Shown here: one piece after another, positions 52,999 through 63,294 of the stretch | How positions within the stretch are numbered: the first letter of the stretch is position 1 | How the letters are laid out: each line of letters starts with the position of its first letter | NCBI GenBank assembly: GCA_033558025.1 | Contig: JAUCEF010000009.1 | Span: 3,625,045 to 3,689,044, forward strand | Length of the DNA: 64,000 bases | Reading direction: 5' to 3' | From: Phytophthora sp. 'mugwort' | Lineage: Eukaryota; Oomycota; Peronosporomycetes; Peronosporales; Peronosporaceae | The notes under the pieces: generated by a model | The model's input: only the letters and a program-made list of their open reading frames with translations | Databases searched by the model: none | Told to the model about the DNA's origin: nothing | Translations under genes and position numbers: made by a program

Positions 52999-54250
52999 CT
53001 ACATCACAGTCCTATCAGAATCGAAGCCATCATCGTCGTAAATCCCGGGGTTAATGCGTAAATCTTCTTCGTCGGGAAGGCCACTCTCGGCGGGAAAAGC
53101 CTTCTCAGCTTCTTCGTTTCGGATCTGCTCCATCACCTGGTATCGCTCGCGAGCAAGACGCCCCCTATTTGACATTTCCACACCGAGTTGATATAAACGC
53201 TGGCGATACAGCAAACGCTGCTCACCGTCATCTCGGCGGATGGGGTGATAAATTAGGTGAGCATTCGTTAGGGCTACTAAGGCCCTAAATAAGACAGGAT
53301 AGAGACGGCGATTCCAGCGAAGGGTTCTTGGCCGACCGTCCAGATGCTGCAAAGTCGTCCGAAAAAATTCTCTACTATAATTCGATCTGCTGAGATGTCT
53401 TGATTAACTGACTCTTGCTGGAGGGTGAGGGTTCCGCGTGGGGGACGCCGAGTTGGGTGGATGGCTCTTCTGTTCGACTGAAAGCCTATGTAGCCCATGT
53501 CGACAAGAACGGCCCACGATGCCCCGTGCTCGTCTGCCAGTGTCGCCGTCGTCGGGATGCGCGACTGGACGCCCGGGGCCTTTGTCAAACGAGAACGATG
53601 AAACTCTAAATTTTTGCGAAAGGTGGAGATGTCCGCTGTGGAGCCGGGATACGCTGAGGTGCAATTAATTGCCAGCCCCACAGGAAGTACCGACACCTCC
53701 ACCTGAACCCATGCAGTTTGTGCTTCGCACTGTAGTACTTAACAGGGTTATTTGAAGGGGTGTTAGTTTGTTGAAATATTACGTCAGTGACGTAACGATC
53801 ACAAGGATGGTGCTGAAATGTACGCCTAGGAGTCACCAAGTGCTCCATCGGCCATGCAGCGTCTTGTTGGGCAACGAAGAGATCGTACAGTAGAGGCGGA
53901 GCGATGCCTATCATCTTGGTAATTGGTTTTTAGAAGGTGCTCGAGTTTTGGTTGAACACCTGGGCGTTGGTAAGCCAGCGCCCGCCGTTCTTTAACGTGG
54001 TCGGCATCGTGAAAACGCGTCCTTTGCTGTTGTACGGCTCCGGCTTCCACGGCGTGCGCGCCATCTTGCCGTCACCTCGACGGCAACACCCTCCCAGATG
54101 CTGTCGAACGCGTGCGGCGGGAAGTTCGTCATTTATCGTATGGTGTTGCCGCAGGGGAGCCCCATAAACAGGTCGTATAGGGGGCATGGAAGTCAGGGAC
54201 ATCGTCGAACTCCTCTGGAATCTCAACATCCTCGAAGCGGCGCTGCCTAC
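52999..54250 (-). pseudogene. PIF/Harbinger-type (DDE_Tnp_4) transposase, frameshifted
   Basis: Reading the minus strand: MARTPWKPEPYNSKGRVF (about 54065), a MIGIAPPLLYDLFVAQQDAA segment (53914), and NNPVKYYSAKHKLHGF (about 53750). Frame 53702-53277 follows with INCTSAYPGSTADISTFRK, LVDMGYIGFQSNRRAIHP (second catalytic Asp) and RIIVENFFGRLCSIW (catalytic Glu). Frame 53352-52999 holds the C-terminus (LVALTNAHLIYHPIRRDDGE). These are hallmark motifs of the Harbinger nuclease. At least three frameshifts occur. Terminal repeats and the 3-base duplication were not found. Confidence 0.75.
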
Positions 54251-55084
54251 CGCGCCGCTCGGCTGCCCGTAGTGTGAATCGCGAGAAAGAGGTGGCCGCC
54301 TGTGCTTGGTTCAAAGGATCACTTGCTCTGCTGGAGTCGACTCTTGGGCGCAAGCTTGCTGTGCTGGAGCGCGAAGTCTGGCTGCGTCGGTCGGAGGTCT
54401 GTGCGCGTGTCGGAAGATCTCGAATGTGGCCAGGCGTTGGCACAACTGGGGAGCGGCTCCCGCGACGACGCTGGGTGCTTGGATGAGTCACGGTCGGAGA
54501 GGGGTGGTGCTGCTGATGTTGCTTGGTCTTGGTGTTTTGCTTAATGAGGATAAAAAACGTTGATCCCGGTTTTCTACAGTTCAATGAGCAGTAAGAGCTT
54601 AGATGCGGTAAAGTCACGAAATAGCGATTATGCGGAATAACGATAAACGGCTGTGATAAAAACACATTTCGTATTGAACTAGATTCCATTAATATGATTG
54701 ATGAATCCCGTTTAATATCTAATATTTTTTTACGGATATTATGAGACCGCGTCAAACGAAAGTATGCTTACGAACCTAAGTAAGAATCGCGATTTTAAGC
54801 ATACCAACGGAAAGAGGGGCGTCCCCTCTTGCCTGTGATGTCTTCGGAGCTAAGAGAAATTGAGAACTCGCCAAGCACCAATCGTCGCAGAAAAGTATTG
54901 CCCTCAAACCCAACTTTTTCAAAAAATAATGTTCAGGCTTGCCCTAGTTTGGTTTTTCATTCTGAATCGATTGGACCTATTCCCGTACGCTGATTCGGCC
55001 TCCTTCCTGTTCAATTTTTGGTGTTTGTGTTGCGATCTCAAAATGTCAATATGTACCGAAGCATCATTCTGAAATACTGCTGAG
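54251..55084. other. Gap between two transposase-like pseudogenes
   Basis: A minus-strand frame to 54755 has a Ser/Arg/Thr-rich part (SDRRSQTSRSSTASLRPRVD) and RRFEDVEIPEEFDDVPDFHA. It may be the disordered N-terminus of the Harbinger-type protein. From 54560 on the sequence is AT-rich and non-coding, with a palindrome AGAGGGGCGTCCCCTCTT at about 54813-54830. Confidence 0.4.
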
Positions 55085-57417
55085 ATTCTTGGGCTGACTA
55101 CTTCTCCTTCCTCGCACGCTTAGGGGCTGCAGCTTCGCTCTCCTGCTCGCTGCGATTGCTTCCGCTTCTCTTTCCTCTGGTACCGGTGTTGTTTCTTTGG
55201 CTTCGGCTGCAGAAATGACCAGCTTCTTTTTTTTGCTGAAGCCTTAAGATGCGCGTTCTTAGCTTCGATTTTTTGTTGCCTTCTGCTCTTCTTCATCATT
55301 CGGCGCGTCGTAGATTGGATCCGAACGGAACTCCTTTGGGACGTACGGGCGCATTGCTGAACATTTGCTGCTCCTTTTCAAAGTTGGGCAATGGCGCTTG
55401 CAGCGGGTCCAGGTGGCTCTAGAAGAAGCCTCGCACTTTTACCTCAGACGTAGGAATGCCATCAAATGACCGACGTAAATCTTGCGTCACCACGTCGCTA
55501 TCAGGGCTCGCCCTACAGGACACGACACCCAGATTGGCGGTTGCCATTCCAAAAAGCTGATAGCTCTGCACGCTCTTCATGTCCTTGTAGGCTTCCTAAA
55601 CACCCGTCCGGAACACCTTCACCACCGAGTTCTTGTTAGGGACATGCACTAAAGCGGTGCTGGACGCTTCGTTGACTACCTCGAGCATTTGATCCATCGT
55701 CCACACGTCCTCGCGCGCAAATTTCTCTCGGATGCGACCAAATCCACGGTCTACTGCATTTTTAGTATGCCCCTTGATGAAGAATCTCAGGTCGACTGTC
55801 TCCAGGTCCCTCATTTGGGCAAGCCCAGCAGCATCTTCACGACAAAGTTGTTCTTGTTTTTTGCCCCCCGCAATTGTCGGTGTAGATAGTGAGTTTCCGT
55901 TGGCCGTTGGCAACGACGATCTTCTGAATGAAGTGGAAAAATATGCTGTTCACATCATCCGTTCCCTTGCCAGCCACGGGCGGACCCCTCGTAGACGTAA
56001 TTGTACTGAATGTTCTTGTTCGCGTAGTAGATGCCGAAGAGATACACGCTCACCAGCTAAAGAAATACCACTGGGATGGCATCGCACTCACGATGGGCAG
56101 CGTGAGATTCTGGCTGAAGTCCATCACAATAGCAGCGTGCTTGTCTGAGGCTGCTTCAGGATCATCCTGGTACTCCTTCCTGTTAGAAAATGTTCACAAT
56201 AAAACAAAATGATCTTAGTATCCACAGCCAGATCAAAATGATGCTTGTGTCCCAAATGGCGCACCTCATAGTTTTAGCTGCTGCGGTATGCACTCCAAGC
56301 CCCTCAGTGAGCTCTGTGGTAACACTGGACTTCATGCGCGAGTAGAGAATGGAACACACGCCACAGATGTTGCTCCGGGGTGAGCGAATTGTTGGACAAC
56401 ACGACTGCAACAGCTCTCGAAATGTAGATGGCTGGGACACTCGAACGTCCATCTCGCTCTCAGCCACGTAGTTCTGCATCTTGGTGTACAGCTGATCCCA
56501 CGTGAAGAACGCCGGCAGCAAGGTGTAATCCTCCGCCGAGTATCGTTTCCTCTCTACCCCGTCATTGTCTCCTGAGAGCGCACGCGCACAGGAACCACGT
56601 CTCCGAGCGATGTAGCAAAAGCTTGGAACCACTGTGCGAGCCAACAATTTTGTATCTTTCTAGCGATCAGATTCATCTTCCCTCTGTGCGCCTGGACGGA
56701 GAATGCACCAGCCTGGATCTGTCTTCGGTACCATGTAATTGTCGCTGTTGACACGCCGTACACCAAGCACCAAGCGTCTCGACAGACGCGGCCAACCAAA
56801 GGGCAAGTAGTAGGGGAACTTCTGACGTGCTCCAGTCCCGCGTCTGCGCACAGCCGTATCAGTCTTCACCAACAGCGCCAAAGCTGTGAGAATGCTCTGC
56901 TGCTTCTCCTTAGAGCTCTTTTGGTCAATTGACATCAGGAAGTGCTCCAAGTCTGCTGCTTTGCCGCGAAGGCAGCGTTCATCACACTCATCCGCTTGGA
57001 TCAAGCTCGTGACTCGCGCTCGAAGATCATCGTCTAACGAAAAGATGCTTTCGACCGGTCTTGATTCTTCACTTGAACCACAGCTCCCTTCGACCACGGC
57101 AACCTCATCGGAGGACACGTCGACTTCGTCATCGGACACAGGTTCCCAAGCGCTGTCGTCTGAAAATTCAGCCTCGCTGTAGTCAGGCTCATCTCGGAGG
57201 AGCCAAGCAGTCGTTTGGTGCCAGTGCTTGCCCGTTCGCTGACAGCTGACGCTGGACTTTCCTCTGTTTGGCCGCTGCGAGTCGTCTCCGAACTTGCAGC
57301 AAGGATCACGCTGTCGCTGGACTGCTCTCCTGCTAGCTCGGACGTGCAGGCGTCTGCGACGGCGGTGTCTGCGCGGGACGGGCTATCACGAGGCGCGGTG
57401 GGTGCTAGGGTGCTCAT
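55085..57417 (-). pseudogene. Broken gene of about 770 codons, DUF7869-like
   Basis: Starts about ATG 57417 (MSTLAPTAPRDSPSRADTA) with an acidic, Ser-rich region. It continues as KQKFPYYLPF-type sequence with YGVSTATITWYRRQIQAGAF (about 56740). Next is WAMDFSQNLTLPIVSAMPSQ (56100), then AGKGTDDVNSIFFHFIQK, YTDNCGGQ (about 55870), IKGHTKNAVDRGFGRIREKF (about 55770), SVQSYQLFGMA (55560) and a basic tail. The D-N-C-G-G-Q plus K-G-H-T-K-N-x2-D-R-G-F-G pattern fits a widespread eukaryotic family, often called DUF7869, thought to be transposon-linked. The family name is from memory. Frameshifts near 57180, 56780 and 55880 and stops near 55599 break it. Confidence 0.6.
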
Positions 57418-57581
57418 GATCCTTTGGAGGGGGGGGGGGGGAGATGCTGCTGGTCGATACACCTGCTCTAAATTTAGACTTTGAGAAAAACGCCCCTTGA
57501 GGAAAATGCTGTTAAAGTACGATTTTTGCTGGGCAATCTTTGAAGGCGCTTTTCTCGAAAAAAAACAAATGGTGGCTTAGC

Positions 57582-57928
57582 TGTTGAGGGTTGCCGGGTT
57601 TTGGTACTGTGTACAAGTAACCGGTTAACCCGAACCGGTCCAACACGATCCCGCGATGATCATGGTACGTTGTTTACGCAACCGATGATTAGATGAGTAG
57701 GATGATTGGACGAGTATAGAGTGTTGGTGGTTGGATGCACCAAATGATTGGATGCAGGGCTGCATATCTATGTGGTAGATTAGGTAGCGGAAGCTCCGAT
57801 AAATCAATCACTTTTTTTCGAATCTTCCTTTTTCAGCTCAAGTGGTCTTCACTCCAGTCCCCGCATCCAAGTGCAGAACTTCCTCCGCTCAACCGAAGTT
57901 TCGCTTCAAGACCTCAACACCTTTAACA
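57582..57928 (+). repeat. 5' LTR of the terminal Copia element
   Basis: 347 bases, TGTTGAGGGTTGCCGGG...CACCTTTAACA. Compared with the 3' LTR it has extra bases near 57690-57710 and a longer T run near 57812. Confidence 0.9.
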
Positions 57929-57932
57929 GGTT

Positions 57933-58755
57933 ATGAGCCCAAGCATCATGTCCTCTGCCCAAGACGCCTCGACCAAGGTCTCCCTCGACAAGTTCAATGG
58001 AGACAACTACGCGACGTAGAACCGCTACATGCGTGGCGTGTTCCTGACCAAGTCGACGTGGCATGTGGTGAATCGGGAAACGTCTCCATCCTTTACAGAC
58101 TCCCGGGCCAAGGACGAGTATGTCAAGTCGAGCAACATCGCTTTTGGACTGATGTTGCTTCACATGGACGCCGACTACCATCATGTGGTCGATGACTGCG
58201 AGGAAGCATGGATCGCGTGGACGCTCTTGAAGACGCTGTACGGTGGATCGCAGAAGGCTGGTCGCATCTACCTCAAGCGACAGCTCTTCAGCATGGAGAT
58301 GTCGGAAGGCGGCAATGTGTTGCATCATTGCAATGATGTCCTGAACATCAGCGCCAAGCTCAGCAGCATCGGCGCCAAGATGGAGGACGAGGACGTGGCG
58401 GTCTGCTTGCTGCGTAGTCTCCCCAAGAGCTACGAGAACGTCGTACTGAACTTGGAGATGAGTAGCGCGGAGCTGAAGACGCAAGACGTCGTGAAGGTGC
58501 TCACGAACGAGCACATCAAGCGACAAGGCGAGAAGACGGCGACGGTGAAAACTGAAGACGCGGCCAAGGCGTTCAGTGCCGAGCGAGAATCTCGCCAATG
58601 CACGTACTGCGGAAAACTGGGGCACACGGCGGAGCGGTGCTGGACCAAGCAGAAGGACGAGAACCGAGGGCCAAGACGCGGCGGCAACGGCCGTGGACGC
58701 GGAGCAAACCATGTTCAGTGGTGCAACGACGACTACGACTACGACCGTTTCGCGT
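57933..58755 (+). pseudogene. Copia gag with zinc knuckle
   Basis: ATG 57933 opens MSPSIMSSAQDASTKVSLDK in the frame of the long ORF from 58029, but a TAG at 58017-58019 (NYAT*NRYM, where Trp is expected) interrupts it. The gag domain follows ([38 protein letters not shown]), then the zinc knuckle [15 protein letters not shown] at about 58600-58645, with intact C-x2-C-x4-H-x4-C. The frame is lost near 58755 before the protease. Confidence 0.85.
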
Positions 58756-61703
58756 TTTGTTTCGTTGGAATGCGGAAAATCGGCGGGCAAGGATATGTCC
58801 GGGATGTGGGCGGTCGACAGCGGCGCAACACATTTGCAATGACAAGACCAAGTTCGCCACGCTGAATGAGCAAGACGAAGGCGAACTATCGGTAGCGGAC
58901 GGAAACAAGGCCGAGATTAAGGGTGTGGAAACTATCATCGAACGAGTGATTCTGCCCAACGGCGACGAGCGCGACATCGAAATCAAGGACGCGCTGTACG
59001 TGCCGAAGATGAACAAGAATCTGCTTTCGGTGCCGCAGATTAACGAGTGGCAAGTTTCAAGTGGTGTTCGACGGTGCGAGCATGCATGTCGCGCGGAAGG
59101 GCTCGAAGCAAGTGGTGGCAACGGCTGACCTCGTCGACGGTCTCTACTGGCTACGCATACCACAACATTCGGTGAATGCGGCGACGTCAACGCGCAACGT
59201 GGATCTACAGGCGCGGATGGGCCACGCTCCGATCGACGTGCTGCGCAAAATGGTCAGCGGTGGCATGATTAAGGACGCGAAAACACCATCACATTCGAGT
59301 AGACCAAGCATATGTCGCGGATGTCAGCAAGGGAAGATGGTCCAAAAACCGTTCCCAAGCAACTGCGACAATCGTCACTACGACGTATTTGAGCTACTCC
59401 ACTTCGACATCTGCGGCCCCATGGAACAAGAGTCACTGGGTGGCAGCAAATATTTGCTGCTCATAGTGGACGAAGCCAGCGGATGCATGAAGGGTTTCTG
59501 CTTAAGTGCCAAGTCGGAGAGCGAAGAATGCCTCAAGACCTATATCATGAAGGTGCAGACGCAGTTCGGCAAACGTGTCAAGTTCGTGCGCCACGACGGA
59601 GCCCGTGAGCTTGCTACTAATTCGCTCAAGGCCTTCTACGAAGATCAAGGCATCGAGCAGCAGACCACGGTTCCGTACGCGCACCAAACCAACGGCACGG
59701 CGGAGAGAGCTATCCGGACCATCGTTACGATTGGTCGCAGCATGCTGCATCACGCAAAGCTGGATAAGTGTTTTTGGGGCGAAGCAGCGATGGCTGCAAT
59801 TTATGTCAAGAACCGCTTGCCGTCACCCAAGGTCGAAAACAAGACTCCGTTCGAGATTGTATACAAGCTCAAGCCAAGTGTGAAGCACATGCGTGTGTTT
59901 GGATGTCGGACATACGTCCTAACCCCGAAGGAAAAGCGACTCAAGTGGGACCCCAAGGCTCGCGCTGGTGTGCTCATGGGCTACGAAGAAGTGCCGAAGG
60001 TGTACAGAGTTTATGACATCGAGGCGGGGCAGGTGGTGATAAGTCGCGATGTCACCTTCGACGAATCAAGTTTTGGTATCTCGACGGCGATCTCAAGTAA
60101 TGACGACGAAGATGTGAACCTGGACTTCGACTCGCTCGAGATTGGCGATGATGACTCGGCGGGTCCGACCGAATTCAAGCAGGCGGGGAAACGCAAGACT
60201 CGACCAAGTGATGCGGATACCATGTCAGTGAACTCGCGTCCTGTTCGCCGTGCGACTGGTTTGGAAGAAGTAAGCGTTCCTGTCACCTCGTTAGAGCGCC
60301 AAGCCAAACGCCGAGCGAGTGTTCGAATGGAACCTGGACTGCCTGACGAAGAAGAGAAGGATGCTCAAGACAACGAAGAAGACGATTCCACTCCTCCCGT
60401 ATTTGGGCGAGCAAGTGCCAACTCAGTGGAATCCGGCGTATTGTCTGAGCCGACGACATTCCAAGACGCGGTGAACGGACCTGATCAAGTGCATTGGCGC
60501 AAGGCTGTTCGCGCGGAGCTCAAGTCGATGCGACTTCGTGGTGTGTTTCGTGCTGCCAAGTTGCCCAGCGGACAACGTGCCATCGGTACCAAGTGGGTGC
60601 TCAAGATCAAGCGCAAAGCCGACGGATCCATCGAGAAATACAAGGCGCGCCTGGTGGCCAAGGATTTCAAGCAGAAGTACGGTATCGACTACACGGAGAC
60701 GTTCTCGCCCGTGGTCAAGTACGTGACCCTCCACATAGTGATCGCAATTGCCAAGTATTTCGACTGGCCTCTGGACCAACTCGACGTGGTAACTGCATTT
60801 CTGTACGGCGTCATGAAGGAAGTCGTGTACTGCGTGGTGCCAGAAGGGTTCGAGCTGGACGATGACTTCGACTGTCTGGAACTGGTCAAGGCGATCTACG
60901 GTCTCAAGCAAGCTTCGCGCGTGTGGAACGAGACCTTCGATGAATTCGTGTGCTCCATCGGTTTTCAAGTTTCGGTCTACGATCCGTGCCTCTACATCAA
61001 GATTGTGGATGGTCACTGCGTTCTGTTGCTGGTGTACGTGGATGACGTATTAGTAACAGGAAGTTCGGCCGAACTGATCGCACGCACCAAGAGTGACCTG
61101 AAGACACGTTTTGAGATGACCGACAGCGGGAAGTGTGCCTCTGTCTTGGGTATCGAGCTGGTCGACAACGCTGACGGCAGTGTAACAATGTGCCAACGAC
61201 GCTACGTGGACGACATTCTCAAGCGTTTCGGCATGGATGACTGCAAGGCTGTGGTAAGCCCCGCAGATTTGAGCTCTCGACTGGTTCCAAGCAACGCGCC
61301 GACTAAGATCAACGTTCCCTTTCGTGAAGCTGTGGGTGCACTCATGCACTTGATGACTGCGACGCGACCAGATATCGCTTTCGCCGTGGGATATGTGTCG
61401 CGCTTCATGGAAAACCACCCTCAAGTCGAGCACTGGGTTGCAGTGAAGCGAATCCTCCGCTATTTACAAGGGACTAAGTCGCATGGAATCTGCTTCAAGC
61501 CCGGTGACAAGGTGGACTTTCGCGGCTACTCGGACGCAGACTGGTCCGGCGACCATTCCGATCGCAAGTCAACTTCGGGCTATGCGTTCATTTTGATAGG
61601 CGCGCCAGTCAGTTGGGAAAGCAAGAAACAGTCAAGTGTGTCGCTATGCACGAGCGAAGCGGAATACATCGCGCTCAGTCTGGCCGTCCAAGAAGGCAAA
61701 TGA
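58756..61703 (+). pseudogene. Copia pol: protease, integrase, reverse transcriptase, RNase H
   Basis: The protease active site WAVDSGATH is at about 58810. A small deletion at 58838 shifts the frame, and a second shift near 59055 leads into an 880-codon frame to 61703. That frame shows the HHCC finger end ([16 protein letters not shown]), the integrase core ([31 protein letters not shown]), reverse transcriptase ([50 protein letters not shown]) and RNase H ([29 protein letters not shown]). All main catalytic residues from integrase onward are intact. It stops at TGA 61701-61703 where Trp is expected. Confidence 0.92.
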
Positions 61704-62000
61704 ATTCATCGCCTGTTGTGCGAGATTTTGACGGCAGCGAACGAATCGGGGCCAGAGCTCAAGATCCTCGAAGACAACCAGTCGTGCATCAAGATGACGA
61801 AGAGCCCTGAGAACCACGATCGTGCCAAGCACATCGATATCAAGTACCATCACATGCGTGATGAGGTTAAGCGCGGCGAAGTCAAGCTTGAGTATTGTGA
61901 GACTTCAATCATGCTCGCGGACATCGTGACCAAGGCGCTGCCAGGACCGCGCCACATGGATCTGACGGCGTCCCTCGGAATCCACGCGTGTTCGCATTGA
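61704..62000 (+). pseudogene. Copia RNase H C-terminal end behind the premature stop
   Basis: Same frame as pol. It reads IHRLLCEILTAANESGPELK, EDNQSCIKMTKSPENHDRAK, HIDIKYHHMRDEV and MLADIVTKALPGPRHMDL, the normal Copia ending with D-N-Q/S and ADIVTKAL. The true stop is at 61998-62000, eight bases before the 3' LTR. Confidence 0.85.
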
Positions 62001-62007
62001 GGGGGCG

Positions 62008-62330
62008 TATTGAGGGTTGACGGGTTTTGGTACTGTGTACCAGTAACCGGTTAACCCGAACCGGTCCAACACGATCCGGCGATGTTTACGGTACGTTGTT
62101 TACGCAACCGATGATTGGACGAGTGCGGAGTGTTGGTGATTGGATGCACCAAATGATTGGATGCAGGGATGCATATCTATGTGGTAGACTATAGTGTAAG
62201 CTCCGATAAATCAATCACTTCGAATCTTCCTTCTTCAGCTCAAGTGGTCTTCACTCCGGTCCCCGCACCCAAGTGCAGAACTCCCTCCGCTCAACCCAAG
62301 CCTCGCTTCAAAACGTCAACACCTTTAACA
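62008..62330 (+). repeat. 3' LTR of the terminal Copia element
   Basis: 323 bases, TATTGAGGGTTGACGGG...CACCTTTAACA. It is shorter than the 5' LTR because of indels; the first base pair has changed from TG to TA. Confidence 0.9.
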
Positions 62331-62583
62331 TTAGCGTCTTTTTCTTTGACGCGGTCTCATATGGTTTGCCGTCTGTTGGATAATTACCAATCCTAAGGTC
62401 TAGTTGCATATCTGTCAGAAATTGCCGTGTCATAGCCGCTCTCGTGATCTGAGCCGTCAGGAAGCGGTGGGTCTCATATGAGTATCGTTGGATGTGGGCG
62501 TCCGAATTCTCATCCACGCCAAAAACCACAATGGGTTCCCTCAGGCGCTGGGCCATTGTCCTCAGTTCATGTGGTCCAGCCAA
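62331..62583 (-). pseudogene. C-terminally truncated coding fragment, OTU-like region suspected
   Basis: The minus-strand frame reads HELRTMAQRLREPIVVFGVD, HIQRYSYETHRF and FLTDMQLDLRIGNYPTDGKP. ELRTMAQRL..PIVVF recalls a central stretch of OTU-like cysteine protease domains found in many oomycete proteins, but no catalytic Cys or His is in reach. It lies between the Copia 3' LTR and a telomere-like patch, so both ends are gone. The assignment is from memory and tentative. Confidence 0.35.
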
Positions 62584-62627
62584 AAAAATGTTGGTTTTCT
62601 TGTCACAACTGACCGCTTCCTCGCCGA

Positions 62628-62646
62628 GGGTTTAGGGTTTAGGGTT
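62628..62646 (+). repeat. Interstitial telomere repeat, patch 1
   Basis: GGGTTTAGGGTTTAGGGTT, followed by GTGACACG. It has the same orientation as the terminal array. Confidence 0.9.
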
Positions 62647-63154
62647 GTGACACGAACGAAGGCGAAGCCGGAGTGAGTGCAAACGCGAGGCAGCGCGAAG
62701 CGGTGGCGAGCGGTTTGTGTCTTGAGACTGAGGCTTGACGCGACAAAAACAGTTGTATTTGGTTGTCCAAAGGGTCGGGAGGTCGGCCTCTCCGGTGGTC
62801 CCTTCGCTTGGGCTTCTTCAGTGGACGGCAAATTGAGAAGTGAGCGTCCAGCTGAAGCTGTTCTGCTACTGCTAGCTACTCACTACACATGCAAGATTCA
62901 TGCATCTTGGTTTCTCGAATCTTCAACTTGCGTGCGTGGGTGCACTTGATCTTCGAGAAGTGGGTGTGGGTTCAAACTAGATTTGTTGGGTGAATGTACC
63001 CCGAAAATCCAGTTCTGTACCCAGAGAATCCAATTGTGTACCCAGAGGAATCCAGCTGGGAATTTTCGCAGTGCGAATCTTCAACCGTGTAGAATTTTCC
63101 CGCTGAGAATCTTCAACATCACGGATGGTGGTTGTGACGCGCCACCGTGTCAAA
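62647..63154. other. Subtelomeric spacer, no gene seen
   Basis: No supported coding frame. It contains a three-copy 21-22 bp tandem repeat at 62993-63056, and recurrent AATCTTCAAC (about 62916, 63077, 63110). Confidence 0.5.
62993..63056. repeat. Subtelomeric tandem repeat, about 21 bp x 3
   Basis: Units follow the pattern TGTACCC(A/C)GAGAATCCA(G/A): ATGTACCCCGAAAATCCAG, CTGTACCCAGAGAATCCAA, GTGTACCCAGAGGAATCCAG. Confidence 0.75.
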
Positions 63155-63174
63155 GGGTTTAGGGTTTAGGGTTT
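63155..63174 (+). repeat. Interstitial telomere repeat, patch 2
   Basis: GGGTTTAGGGTTTAGGGTTT, about 120 bases before the terminal array. A GGTTGTGACGCG lies 20 bases before it, echoing GGTTGTGACACG after patch 1. Confidence 0.9.
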
Positions 63175-63294
63175 ACCCCCCGTCCTCTGTACAGACCGAT
63201 CGCTTTCGCTTTCTTGATCGAAGTGCGAGGCGGTCTGCAGGAGACGGGGAGAATGTCGGTGGTAGTCTTGTTGGGCACAGCTTGCGCTTGAGAG

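Larger units (their letters stand above)
57582..62330 (+). mobile_element. Ty1/Copia element with perfect target duplication
   Basis: 4749 bases between LTRs 57582-57928 and 62008-62330. TTAGC lies on both sides (57577-57581 and 62331-62335), the 5-base duplication expected for Copia. GGTTATGAGCCC directly after the 5' LTR is the primer-binding region, and GAGGGGGCG before the 3' LTR is the polypurine tract. Inside, gag-pol is nearly complete: three frameshifts and two in-frame stops keep it from being functional. The LTRs differ by substitutions and several small indels, so the insertion is not very recent. Confidence 0.93.

Noticed and set aside
53873..53885. LFVAQ in the Harbinger-type protein as a Crinkler LFLAK motif
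   Set aside because: It belongs to a recognisable transposase, and the residue pattern does not fit LxLFLAK.
57906..58790. A 294-residue minus-strand ORF inside the Copia element, and others opposite pol (such as 60423-61016)
   Set aside because: They mirror a strongly coding plus strand with a full set of retroviral motifs; long antisense frames arise from GC-rich codon bias. They have no motifs of their own.
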